Shown piece by piece: positions 48,401-60,275 of a stretch of DNA of 64,000 nucleotides. Each line of letters opens with the position of its first letter. Position 1 is the first letter of the stretch. The notes under the pieces are model-generated. The model did no database searches. It saw only the letters and a list, made by a program, of their open reading frames with translations, and was not told where the DNA came from. The position numbers and the translations under genes are program-made. Source of the DNA: Linnemannia hyalina (taxonomy: Eukaryota; Mortierellomycota; Mortierellomycetes; Mortierellales; Mortierellaceae). The stretch lies in NCBI GenBank assembly GCA_019671135.1, contig JAHRHY010000006.1, positions 682,001 to 746,000 on the forward strand. Direction: 5' to 3'.

Positions 48401-49443
48401 ACCGTGCCTGTTTATCCACCATCAGCAAAGATAAACAAGTAAATTAGTCGCTGTTCAAAATAATAATTCAGGAATAGCGCCCAACCCTAAATACGCTTCA
48501 CAAAACGCGTCATGGAGGGACTCCAGCGAATGCACAGAGGAACGTGTGTACTTACCGTTGTAACCCTCCATCGCTGACTGGACCATGCTTTTGACACTGG
48601 TGCTGTAGATCGCTTCATTGTCGCTCCCCGTCAATGCGTGGTCTATGACAAATCATACACATACAAGAAGCAATCATTAGTGGCCACATAAAATAAATTG
48701 TATTTGTCCATTCGCAATTGTCAACTTTAATCAAAGTACAAGTAACAGGCTGCCAACAACACCCAACAACATCCTCTCAGCCATTTACTGCGTTTTTTTT
48801 CTTCACATATGCGCATGCATTCATCCCATTTGACAAAGTCCCTTTTTTTCCCCTAACAAAGCAACTTACCATACGTATAATCAACCGCAGTTCGCCGCTC
48901 CCGCATACTATAATCATCCGCATATCCTATCCTCGACCTCTCATGGACAGCCCAAACTTCGGCCGGACCTCCTGCAACCTTCATCTCGGCCAGGTTGAAC
49001 GGTCGCACTCTGACCGAGACCGTCACATTCTCGGCTGCTCTCGACGGTGGATCGTTCAGGTCCGCACCCGCGTCTGCAACGGAGAGTGTTATGTTGTTGC
49101 CGTTGTTGTGGTCCCGGAGGAAGCTCAAGGGTGGTAGGACGGGTTTTGGAGTCGGGGTCGAGAGTGAGGTCTTGCGGGGTGCTGGTGTTGTTCGACCCGA
49201 GGCTGTGCTGGGTGTGACTAATCCTGTGCCTGCGGTTGTATTTGCTGACCGGCTATGGTGTTGTTGTTGTTGTTGTTGTTGTTGTCGGCTGGGTGACCGT
49301 GTAGACGGAGTCGACGAGAATATCGAGGTGCGATGGTGGTGGTGAGGTGAAGGTGAGGAAGACGAGCTGGAATGATGTGAGGAGACGGATGACGACGAAG
49401 AGGAATGAGGGATCCCCAAACGGTCCGCTACTGACTTGAACAT
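45486..49443 (-). CDS. Kinesin-7 family motor protein (Kip2/CENP-E type)
   Basis: Microtubule plus-end-directed motor. Multi-exon; the first exon is 49443-48870. Start ATG 49443 ([10 protein letters not shown]) was chosen over an upstream in-frame ATG that adds a low-complexity hydrophobic stretch. The N-terminus is Ser/His/Gln-rich (about 150 aa). The motor starts at [12 protein letters not shown]-loop GQTSSGKT, switch I NAHSSRSH and switch [10 protein letters not shown] are all intact, as are [19 protein letters not shown] and [20 protein letters not shown]. The neck segment [21 protein letters not shown] is the kinesin-7 hallmark. The C-terminal half has long coiled-coil stretches ([49 protein letters not shown]). 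No other domain is visible. The role is probably cargo or tip-factor transport and polar growth, as for Kip2/Tea2 (inference). Confidence 0.95.
49258..49282. repeat. (TTG)n run coding for polyglutamine in the kinesin
   Basis: In-frame CAA repeat (coding strand) near the N-terminus of the kinesin, upstream of the motor. Confidence 0.85.
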
Positions 49444-49898
49444 TCTGTTGAGCGGAACTGAGTTTGGCGCGTGGAGGGAGTGAATGAAAAAGCAAAAAAT
49501 AATAGAGCCGGGAAGAAAGGAAACGATGGCGTAGGGTAATGGTGGTGCGATGGGGGAAAGAGAAGAAGAAGAAGAAGAGAGAAGAAAGTAGAGAGAAGAA
49601 GCGAACTGAAGCACAATGAACACAAAAAATAAAATAAAAAAAAAGATAATAGGGGTGGGCTGTTGACAGCCTTGATTCGCTGTACCCCTGATCCTTGCAG
49701 GTCAGGCTAGGGCCTTCCCTTTCCCTAGACCCCTTTTTCACAACGATATAATATAGAAAGATCTATGGCATGGCGTGGCAGGGTCATTTATTATTATTAC
49801 TCGTAAGGAAAGAGCGACAGGGGTCATGTCATCATCCAGAACAGGAATGGAAGGGGAGGTCAAGTCATAATAAGAAAAAAGGTCATATCATCCATCGT

Positions 49899-50106
49899 TC
49901 ACCAACCCCCGAACGACTCCGAGTAGTCATCGAGGATATCCCCAAGATCTGATATCCGCCTCCGCAGGTCCCTTGCATACTGGTTTGCCATCACCCACCG
50001 CGACAGACTGCTTGCATCAGGGTTCAACCACGAAAACATCGTCAACGACGACACCAGCACTTCTTCCTCCATCCGCTCCAGCCCCGACTCGTTCTGTCGT
50101 TGCTGT

Positions 50107-50141
<35 letters not shown>

Positions 50142-52098
50142 CTGCTGGCTCTGTTGCTGCTGCTGTCGCTCTTGGATCTGGTAAATGTATTGGAAGGGGT
50201 ATGTAGATGCAGAGGTAGAGCGAGAAGAAGGAGGATGAGGTGAAGAGGTGTCCAGGCCCAAGTCGGAGGCTAGTTCAAACTCAAAGGCCATCGAAGAAGG
50301 GATCGTCGGAGAGACAGAAACTGAAACGGGTGAACGGGGAAATGAACCAGAAACCGCGTTCATCACAGGGCTCGCATATGAGCCTGTGCCTGAATTTGGA
50401 CTCGCGCCACCCACATTAACAGCCGTTGCCACGGCCGCGGCCGCTGCTGTTGCTGTTGCTGTGCTTGAGGAGAGATCTTCAGGGTAAGAATGTTGGCTAG
50501 CTGGACATTCGTGCGCTGGCAGGACAAATCCCACTGCCAACGCCCAGCAAACCATGTAACAGATCGCGGACCCAATCAGACACGACACTTTGGACCACGT
50601 AGTTTCGACCTGGCCAAGAATAAATGCCAAGAACAGCATTGCAACCGAGAACGGCATCCCATAAAGCATAAACCACGTCGACGTGTTGAGATATGCATGG
50701 GGCTGTAATGAGGGAGTCGAGGAAGGGGCAGCAGACGAAGAAGGGGTTGACGGTGGTTGTTGTTCTGGTTGTGGTTGTGATTGCGGTTGTGATTGTGGAG
50801 TGTGATTTGCAGCACCAAAGAACGGTACCCTTGAGAGGATAGAACCCTCATCGCTCTCCGGACTATTCTGAACCGGTGTTGTTACTGGCGCAGAAGGTGT
50901 GGAAGGAGAAGAAAGAGATGTGACGGATGCTCGCCGGAGGTCATAGGTCGACCGTCTGCGTTGCTGGTGGTGCATGAGATTGGAAAGATTGTGCTGCAAA
51001 TGGATACTGTTGTTGCGATGGCGATTCCGTCCGTTGTTACTGGCAGTTGCCGAGTTTGCTGTTGCTGTCTGGGTCGAAGCAATTGATGCTGCTGCTGCTA
51101 CTGCTGCCGCTGCTGCCACGGCACTTGTTGAGGATGTTACGGGTTGTTTACCACTCACTTCTTCAAGGGCCATGAAGGGCTGGTCCTTGTGAAGGAAGCG
51201 GCAAAGTGGGCAGATCATTTCTTTTCCCATCGTAAATGCCATTCTATCAAGATGCACATCCCCCAGTAGCGAAAAGAGAAGGAGGAATGAAGACTAACGT
51301 ATTAGTCTTTGTGTTGCAACACTGTGGTTCCGTTATCCCTTCGTCACCCACACTCACAACGATGATGTGGTGACTCGTGTGTCCTCGAGGAAGGAAAACA
51401 AAACAAATAAACAAAGTGGCAATAACAATGGGGGATGAAAGCGAAAGGGCGAACAGGTAATGCATGTCAAGACAATGCTCTCGATGCAAACGGCCTAGCG
51501 GATGTGGTTTTTCATTTTCATATTTGTTGTGTTTTGTTGGTGGTTTTGGTTGTGCGCGTGGCGTGCACATGCAGCCCATATTAATTTAAAATGAAGAGAT
51601 GATGGAGTGGGAGTAAACAACATGAGGTAAGGAAGGACCAAGAATGAGTAGATCATCTATCTCCTTGGCTCGCTTTGCCCTTCCACTTGGCCATCTCACC
51701 ATCTATCCGCCCTCATTATTTTTCTTGGTTCGCAATTATTGTTTTCAACCAATGGTTCAATGATGTGGAGACAATTTTGGCCAATGGTATTATACGTACG
51801 AGATACAGGAGAGATGAAACTCGTGGCGGCAAGCAAGGATGGCCTTGGCATGGTGTTTGGGTCGAATGTTGTCAAGGCAGATAGCACAATCGGGCACAAT
51901 GGTCTCTGGCTGAGGCTTGAGCATTGCTGTTGTTGGCACTGTTGTTGATGTCGTCGCAGAGACCGCTCCGACCGTTGGACATGTGTGGTTCGACAGACCG
52001 GACGACGTCTGTGCCAGCCTCCGACTCTGCGATGAGGCAACACAGGGAGGATCAAGCAACTGAATATGATTCATCCTCCTACTAGAACTAGTAAACAT
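49899..52098 (-). CDS. RING-H2 protein with two membrane segments (probable E3 ligase)
   Basis: Two exons, 52098-51800 and 51243-49899, give 547 aa. The phase-2 junction yields HEFHLSCISMAFTMGKEM. The assembled RING is Cys-x2-Cys-x15-Cys-x-His-x2-His-x2-Cys-x12-Cys-x2-Cys (from CAICLDN to CPLCR), the RING-H2 pattern, so E2-dependent ubiquitin ligase activity is expected. Two hydrophobic segments (about FMLYGMPFSVAMLFLAFILG and VSCLIGSAICYMVCWALAVG) form a hairpin. Ser/Pro/Gln-rich and polyglutamine tracts follow before the C-terminus. The RING lies on the N-terminal side of the membrane hairpin. The 556-nt intron interrupts the RING between its sixth and seventh zinc ligands. ATG 52098 was chosen because it is the nearest in-frame start giving normal composition; MNHIQ at 52074 is possible. 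An untranslated upstream exon is likely. Confidence 0.86.
50097..50165. repeat. CAG/CAA-type repeat coding for polyglutamine in the RING protein
   Basis: Mixed CTG/TTG units on the + strand encode about 20 nearly uninterrupted glutamines near the C-terminus of the RING-H2 protein. Confidence 0.85.
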
Positions 52099-53614
52099 AA
52101 CGAGATGGGTTAGACCATTGCTCTTTGTGGGTGCAGGTACTTTCTTTTTTTGTTTTGTGTTCGGGAAAGGAGTATGGGAGAAAGGATAGGATAAATGGGA
52201 AGGGAGCAAGAGCCGTTGCTGTTGCTGCTGCTACTACCACCCTTTCCTTGCTGTTGGGTTTTTTTTGGAGCTCACACGATCAGTTCAGTGCTATGTTTCT
52301 TTTTGCTCTCTCTCCTTCCCAATGCTTCGATTTTTTTTTCCCGGAGGGTTACAGAAGAAGCGAGAGTGAGTCGTCGCTTGGGGTCTGTTGTGTTTTTTTT
52401 ATCTTTCCCCCAAAACCCAATGCTCGCTCGATGGTAAGGTGTACGGGATATGATCTATTATACTCCCGCTGTTGTTGATGTTGTCGATGCTGTTGTTGGT
52501 GCTGTGACTTTAACATCTCGTGGCAAGGAGGATTAGGCTGAGACTGCTGTTCCTGGAAAGAAGCAGAGCAAATATTTTGATGGAAAGGCACAGCGGTCGC
52601 GGACGGACGGTTGTAAATTACCTTTGTGGAGGAATGGGCTGGAGGAGTGAGGGAAAAAGGGAAAGGGAGTTGAAGGGAAGAGCGGGAAAAAGAAGAAGAA
52701 CGGAGAAGATGGAGATGGAGATAGAGAGTGAGAATAGAAAGAAAACGAAAAAGGGAAAAGGAAAGGGGAAGAGAAGTGAGCCCGAGGGACCGCGCTTTTT
52801 TTTTAAAACGAGACAAAGAAACAAGGCTGAAGGGGAACTAACAGATCGAAGGAAAGGGATTGGCAAAGGGGAGAGGATCGACGGTCGTTGTGCTTTGTTC
52901 TTTTCTTTATCGCTTTGTCTTTTTTGTATCGATTAACGTTGTTACGACACTTATGCAAGTGAAAAGAGCAGGAGGGCAATGGTCGAAGGTAAAGGCAGAA
53001 AGTATCAGTGGTTTGGTTGATTGGTCGCTGGGTGGCAGGGTTCAGGCAGGGGGTCGGAAGTGAGAAAAGAAGATAGGGAAAACAAAGGAACGTACAAAGG
53101 AAACGTACACGGAAAACGTACAACGGAAAGAGGGAAGGGGTGAAAGGGTACAAGTGAATAAGGTGGGTGTGAGAGGGTAATAATAAGTGTGAGGGTAATG
53201 AGAGTGAGTGCGTGAAAAGGGTTTATTGACGTTAAATGAATCAGAGTGTGAAGAGGGAGGGGATGATGTTAAAGAGATGGAAAGAAAGGGGCGTAGCAAA
53301 TAAGGGAGTGAAGTAAAGGAAATGGGTCAATGGGAAGGAATGGATGAGATGGTGAGTGAGTGAGTGAGGAGTAAAGGAGTAAGAGGAGTAACGAAGAAAG
53401 GGACGAAGAGGACCAGGGACAAAAGGAGAAAAAGAAAGAGAAGAAGAGAAGAGAGGAAGAAAACTTTCTTTTTATTCCAATTGATGAGAGGGCAAAGGGA
53501 GCGACAAAGTGCAACAACTCGAGGTAGAGAGAGAGAGGGAGGGAGAGAAAGAGATAGAGACAGAGAGAGACGAATGGTCGGATGGGGTTCAACCTGTTGT
53601 TCATTGCCATCAAT

Positions 53615-53676
<62 letters not shown>

Positions 53677-53677
53677 C
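53615..53677. repeat. (AAC)n microsatellite, 21 units
   Basis: Perfect AAC repeat in the gene-poor region. It reads as polyasparagine in one frame, but no supported exon contains it. Confidence 0.93.
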
Positions 53678-55698
53678 GGACAATACAATACCATCGAATC
53701 GACAGAGCGGACAATTGGAAACCCATGGGCCATGGGTCTCTTTATTATTACTATTGTTATTCTTGGATGCATTTACGAATTACCATCGTAGTCAATTGAC
53801 AACCATACCACCGACTGCTGCTCATTCATCTTTTTTGGATCCCGTCCCTGTGAATTATAGTTATCCTAGTCATCACTATCATGGTCGTCGTCTTCGTTGT
53901 TCTCAATCGCTATCCTTGCTTCCTTTTTCTCAATTATGCCTTCATCCGTTGTTCAATTCTCGATCCTGCCTTGTTTTTTTTTCTCGATCTTGTCCCTTCT
54001 TGGATCCTGCCTTGATCGTGCATGAAAAAATAACGAGTCCCTTTCAATTGCCTAATTTTTTCTCCTGTCCTTTGACCTTGAGTTGTCCTTGGTTACGAGA
54101 CTCTCTTGCATAGCAATTGGGACAAATAAAAAAGACAACGCGAGCATCCCATCCCTGTCTCCTTCTTCTTCCAATCAAAAGAGAAAGAGGGATGAAAAAG
54201 TAGAAGTTTGACAACCGCAAAAAAAAGGGTCATCCGTCCTCTTACTTCACCTCCCTTCCCCCTGAAAGCCATGCGGCAGGTCAGGCTGTTTTGGATTGTC
54301 ATTGTATCGTCAGGACACTTTGTCCGACAGATGCAGATGGGATCTCCACATCCCTTTTTTTATGCCTGAAAAAAGTGTCTCTTGACCATCTGTGTACTTG
54401 CTTGCACACGCTCTTCTCCACTGCCAAGGAAGCACGCGAAAGGGACAGAGAGGTAGGGACAATGGCAAAGTCGTGGGAAGGGAGTGAAGAGGAGAGGAGA
54501 GGTTGAGATGGCCGCGGGAAAAGGAATACAAGGAAAGGCTCAAAGAGAGAGACATGTTTCCTTTCTTCCCTTCTTTCTCTCTTTCTCTCTTTCTCTCTTA
54601 CTCTCTCTCTCTTTCTCTTTCTCTCCATACCCCTTGCAGGCAGGATCGCCTTTTTTACTTTTTATTTGCCCCACCATCATCCCCCCATCCCTGCATGCTG
54701 GAGACAACTAGGACGACCACACCATCCATGTATGTGAGCTGGGAAGGAGAAGAGAAAAAAAAAAGGAAGGAAGGTGGGAGAGAGGGAAAGAGAAGGACTG
54801 CATCCGTGTCCTCAATCCCTTTGCCTCCTTTTGTTCTTTAACCTCCGGGGTCCCCTTCCTCGTCTTGCTGTTGTTGTTTACGCTATCATCCTTCTTCCGT
54901 CCTTCGATCTCCTTTGCAACAAACAAGGAGGGCTCAATTCCTCGAGAAAGAGAGGGTCCGTCCTGAAAAACGTTACAATGAACGCTCAGCCGCTAGCCTT
55001 TTTTTTTTCTGCTTCCGCCCACCTCTTTTCAATTGAACCCTTTCTTGCTTCAACCCCTTCCTTCACAACTGACAAAAAACCCACGTTGCGTTCCTCTGTG
55101 CGCTCTTTTTTTTTATTTTATTCAAACCCCTCGAAACCCCCTTTCTCTCTGTTCCCCCCCATCTTCTTGTTCCCTCCCTCCCACAGCAAAAAAAAAATGG
55201 CGATGGCGAATCTCTCCTCCCCTCCCCCGTGTTTGTTTTGTTTTGCTATTCGCTTTTGTTTGTTTGTGTGTTATTCCTTCCGTTCTCTGCCTCTCCCTGT
55301 GATTGTTTTGTGGAGAGAGCATCAAGGATATTTTTTTTTTGTGCGCTTTGTTTTTGATACTGTTGCCGTTTCCCGCTTTCTGCGAGAGAGAGAGTTTGGA
55401 GAAAGACTGGCAGGAGAATTGGACAGAGAAAGAGGTGACCCTTGTAACCAAAAAAAAACAAAGTTTTCTTTTTGGGTGCCTGGTCCCCCCTTCTCTCTTC
55501 TCTTTCGCCCTCTTTTTTTTTTCTCACAGAAGATAAACAGGGTGGGATGGACAGGTGCATAAGAGACGACGGGCGGATGGGACCGAGAGAGGACGAGGGA
55601 GAAGGGAAGTTGGAGAGAAAAAAAAGTGGCAGGGAAGGAGAGAAGATGGCATGCAGGTTGGAGAAAGGAAGGGAACACAAGGTGGGACGAGTAGTTGC

Positions 55699-55706
<8 letters not shown>

Positions 55707-55737
<31 letters not shown>
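55707..55737. repeat. (GA)n microsatellite
   Basis: About 15 GA units within a long A/G-rich stretch. Confidence 0.9.
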
Positions 55738-55739
<2 letters not shown>

Positions 55740-56531
55740 CGAGGAATACGAAAGGAAAAGAAAGTAGAGGAAGGAAAGAAAAAGAACAACAATGAAGGAG
55801 ACGACAAATAAAGAAGATACCATTCTCCACTTCTCTTCCCATCGCTCATCGTTGTAAGCAAAACAACAAACACGCGGGGTGCGTGTGGTGCATGATAAAC
55901 CCTGTTTCTTAGTGTGCTTTCTTCGCTCATACAAGCATTCAAGAAAGAAAAAAAAAGATGAGATGGAGAAAGAGAATTTAACTGCATGCAACCGTGCGCC
56001 ACTCCCCCTCCCCCACGGATTTTTTTTTCTGTTCTCGTGGACCCGACCATGGGACCCCACGCTTGTGCCCCTTTCCCAATCGACCCTATACAGCAACAGC
56101 GACCTACCATTCGCGTGCCCCCCCCCCTTATTTTTCATAACGGCACATGTACTGTACATCTAAGGCCCATGATTTTTTTGGGGAACAAAAACGTGGCCCA
56201 GCGTGGCACCCACCTGGCCACACCACAGACACTCCATACTCAATCAATTGTCTCCATAAAAAAAACATCCGAGAAGTGAACTTTATCCGATTGTACTCAT
56301 TTTTTCAATCAGCCCATCTACGCATCATTATTATTATTTTCAAGGCACTCAAAGTACCTGTCTGGATGAATGTCAGTTTACGAAAACAAATCGTCATAGG
56401 AAGGAGAATAAAACATGGTACCGGTCATTCGTGAATCGTTATTTTCATGTGGAGCCTAGGTCTGAAGGGTATAGTATGGTATAAGTAAAAAAGGTATGCG
56501 TAATGCGTAACATATCTATCAATAAAAAAAT

Positions 56532-59500
56532 CTACGACCCGCGTCGAACATGTCCATGTCCTCCCACGGGACTAGCACTCTTGGCCTCAGCAGCCATAGC
56601 CATCTGCTTCGTCACACATCCACGACAGATCCATCGGTCTCCACAAGTTCCCACAGGCATCTTGTACAACCCTCCGTACCCCAATCCACCTCCCGGACCC
56701 GTCACTTCAGGAACATCAGGAGGCGAAGTATCCCTCAATCCCAATTCTTCCAAGTGATCTGAGAGGTCGTCGTATCCACTGCCGCCGAGTGGTAGTCCTG
56801 CATGGCTGATGGTATCACTTGGAGCGACTGTTGATGGTTGACGCCGGATATTTGTGGAGAGCGGTTGTTGGATTTGGCTCTGTTTCCGGACAAGGCGTGC
56901 TAGCCAGCTCTCGAAGCTCTTGAGTGTAGGACCACGGAGAGACCGCAACTCATTCAATGAAGGCGTAGGTCCACCAAGTTGCCTCTGAATTGCCGAATTC
57001 AAGATCTCATAGTACGATCGGAGGGAAGGGTACCACCGTTGACAGTTGTCCAAAGGAGTTCCTGTCGACGTCAGGGGCTTCTCCAATCCAGGAGTCTCGT
57101 ACCCGGGGTTGTTGGTTCCTGCGACTGCGACAAGGTACAACAGCAGCTTGCCGACATCCTGGACAAACGCCGCGGGGTCGTGAAGGACGTACCCACGATG
57201 ATCCGTTACATGGGCATCCTCACCGTACCCGCTTAGCCCCTCGCAGAGCAGGACCAGACGCATCCCACCCTTGTTTTGGAACAAGTTGGTCGCACTGAAC
57301 GGTTGAGTAGGATCCAAGTCATGCGTCATCGGAGGGAACAGCATAAACAGCCGAGGTACCTGGTCAAAGGGAGAATCAAGAATCCGTCCAATCCCCTCCA
57401 GAAGCTGATGTTGATCTCCAGAACCGCCATGCCCGTTCATTCCGTTCTCGCTTCCTCCATGAATAGACCCGCCAGACATGTATCCACCCCTGAGGTTACA
57501 CAGCCGTGTCTCTTTGAGATCCCGAAGCGTCTGGATGTTGTTGTTGCGGAGCAATTGGTCCTGCGGGACGGGTCGAGGCGAGATCGGGGTCTTGAACAGG
57601 TCCATATTCAAGATCTGAGAAGCCGTCAATCTCCTCTGGGGGTCCCTGGCCAGCATGGCGTCCAACAGTGGTTGGTACGCCTTGTCGATATGCTTGCTGT
57701 CATAGTATCGAACCTGCACCCCTCTCCCTGCATCGCCGCCCGAAACAAGCAGCTTTTCCTTGGCCTGCTCGTCTGTCTGGAAAAGAGGCTGGTCGGTCAA
57801 AAACTCGTAAATTACCAAACCCAACGACCAAATATCCAACGACCCCTTCGCACGCACCGCCGTCGCCGTCGAATGACCCTCCAGAATCTCAGGCGCTGCA
57901 TACGAGAACGTGCATCGACCCACAATCTCCTCACCAATCACCCGCGCCGCCTCAAAGTCAATCAACTTCCACCCAGAGCCCCTCAACAGACTCATCGACG
58001 ACGAAGCATAAGGGTCGCGGACAAAATTGGTCGGTTTGATGTTGAGGTGGCAGATCTTTCGGGAATGGATCCACTCGACAGACTCGATCAACGACCGCAC
58101 AACCGGGAGCGTCACTTCCAACCCTCCTCCTGACGCCGTCCTGTCGCTGATGTAGTCCAGAAGCGTTTCGGGGTACCATTGCACAACAGATAAGAACCGG
58201 TGCTCATAGTCGGTACCGAGAGGGTGGTTGAACGTCTCGTAGAGTCCTAACACAAACGGGTTGACGATCTGGCAGTGTTGTTGCGGTTGCGGGTAGTCCA
58301 GGTACTGACTCTCCAACTTGGCCTCGGGATTCTGGCACGTCAGGTATCGCATCATGGCGCAGTCAATCTCCCACTCGCGCTTCGACCGCATGTACTTGAG
58401 GATAACACGGTCGTTACCTTCTTGCTGCATCGTATTCTGTCGCAGAGGTTGGGGTGGTCGCTGCTGTTGATTAGATCTCCTCTGCTGCTGCTGTTGGCGC
58501 TGATGAATAGTCTTGCTGTCTGCAAACAAGGGGCTCTTCTCCTTGATATAGAATCCCTCACGGACATTCCTCTCACGACTCGTTCCAAGCATATAGCGGG
58601 ACAGGATCCGTCGTCCCACATCATCGCTGAGAGAATCCTGAATGTCTTTGCCATCCCAGGCGACCGATCGAGGTGTGTACTGTGCAAAGATCGCATCCTT
58701 GGCCCGGACTGGAATCTTGGCAGGGATGGGGGCTGCAGGTGACTTGAGGACGGTGCTGAAGGACTCGATGGCTCCATCCAAGGAGGTGGTTCTTCCGTGG
58801 CTGTAGGACGTTGACGATTGCTGAGAGTGCAGTCCTCCGCCTCGTCCAACCGCATAGTTTTGCTCCTGAGGTATCGGTGATGCATAAAAAATGGGTTGAC
58901 TTGGTCCTGGTCCATTATTGCCGTTTCCGCTTTTGGTCATAACGGCTGTGGTGGTGGGGGATTGGTTGGTATAAAACGTGTTCCGAGTAACAGGTCGCTC
59001 TGGTCGCTCAGCATCAGGAATTGCGCTTTGCATCCTGTAGACACCATTATTCCTGTCGATATTGAGACGAGGGTCGGATCCGAGGGTTGGATGGGTTGGC
59101 ATGGTCTGTGGGGGCAAAGGCTGACCCAGCTGATTCAACAGTGCTCGCTGGTGTTCCTGAGAATACGTGTCAGGCAAGTAACCCGCCGCTGGTCCCAATG
59201 TCGGCATCTGGGTGACGATTGGTTGACTGTGCAGAGTCTGAGAGGTTTGGTCTGCCATCGATACCATGGCCATCCCACCATGACCATGGCTACCGCCCTG
59301 AGTCGAGATTTGTCCAGAAGTGGCGGAGTCGATGTTTTGGAAGTGCTGCATATGACTAGCGGGCATCTGGTATCGAGCAGGGAGAGATGCATACTTGGAT
59401 TGTCCACTCATGTCAAACATCTTGTTGCGCGACTGTCGGGGTTGGAAGACCGTGTGAGGCTGATAGGGAATCTGTTGTTGGGTTTGGTGCTGCTGTGTCT

Positions 59501-60237
59501 GCTGAGACGGCCAGTTCTGAAGAGGAGGGGTCGGTATGTTGGTTCCCTGTCGGCTGGGCTGTTGCATTACTCCAGCGCCGAAAGGTCGTTGCTGCTGCTG
59601 CTGCTGCTGCTGTGGCTGTAGCTGTTGCTGTTGCTGAGGCTGATATTGCTGTTGCTGAGGCTGAGACTGATCAAAGTGACCATTGTATCCCTGTCCGAAC
59701 GATTGAAAGTTCTGATAGCCATTAGACATATAATGTGGCTGCTGCTCCGAGGGAAATCCAATGTGCCCTTGCTGCGACTGAGGGCGCGGGAAAAGATCAC
59801 GCGGGTTGGTTGCCATCTGTGTTTGGAGGTCGTCATAATAATATTGCGCAGAGAGAGCTCGTCGCAAGATGGGTGGCGTAGGCTCCAGCCAGCTCGGGTC
59901 AAAGGGCGCAATCAGAACATTCAACGGATTGATGTTACCCTCGCTGTCCTGTAGGGTGAAGGTCTGTTTCGGGCTACTGATGCTCCGCTGCTCGTCATCG
60001 TCATTCTCGTTCGTCTGGAGAGAGTCGCCATCGGAGGAGGAAGAGTTGTTGCCCAAGGGTGTTACCGTCGAGTCCCGGACCTCTTCCAACGACCGGGATC
60101 CCATCGTGCGCATGTTGGGTTCCTGGAACCGGATCGTCTGCTTGCGTCCCTTGAAGTCCTGCATAGATCGAGTTCGACTCAGTTGACTGCCGTTCCGTTG
60201 GATAGATCCTGGCTTATCAGGGACTTCTTGTTTGTGG

Positions 60238-60275
<38 letters not shown>

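Larger units (their letters stand above)
52099..56531. other. 4.4-kb gene-poor region with strong purine/pyrimidine strand skew
   Basis: I find no gene. From about 52,650 to 53,580 the + strand is almost continuously A/G-rich. Around 54,550-54,640 and 54,990-55,200 it is C/T-rich, then A/G-rich again at about 55,560-55,800. All long open frames here are low-complexity by-products of this skew and occur on both strands. A block near 52,440-52,520 could encode a Gln/His-rich leader peptide on the minus strand and may be part of the RING gene 5' leader. An (AAC)n and a (GA)n repeat are listed separately. Confidence 0.5.

Noticed and set aside
53364..54113. 249-aa + strand open frame with polythreonine
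   Set aside because: Created by the (AAC)n repeat and A/G-rich DNA; it reads as polythreonine, polyasparagine or polyleucine depending on frame, with no conserved part.
54774..55562. 262-aa + strand open frame in the gene-poor region
   Set aside because: Low-complexity Phe/Ser/Leu and Glu/Arg content from C/T- and A/G-rich tracts. Equally long frames occur on the opposite strand.
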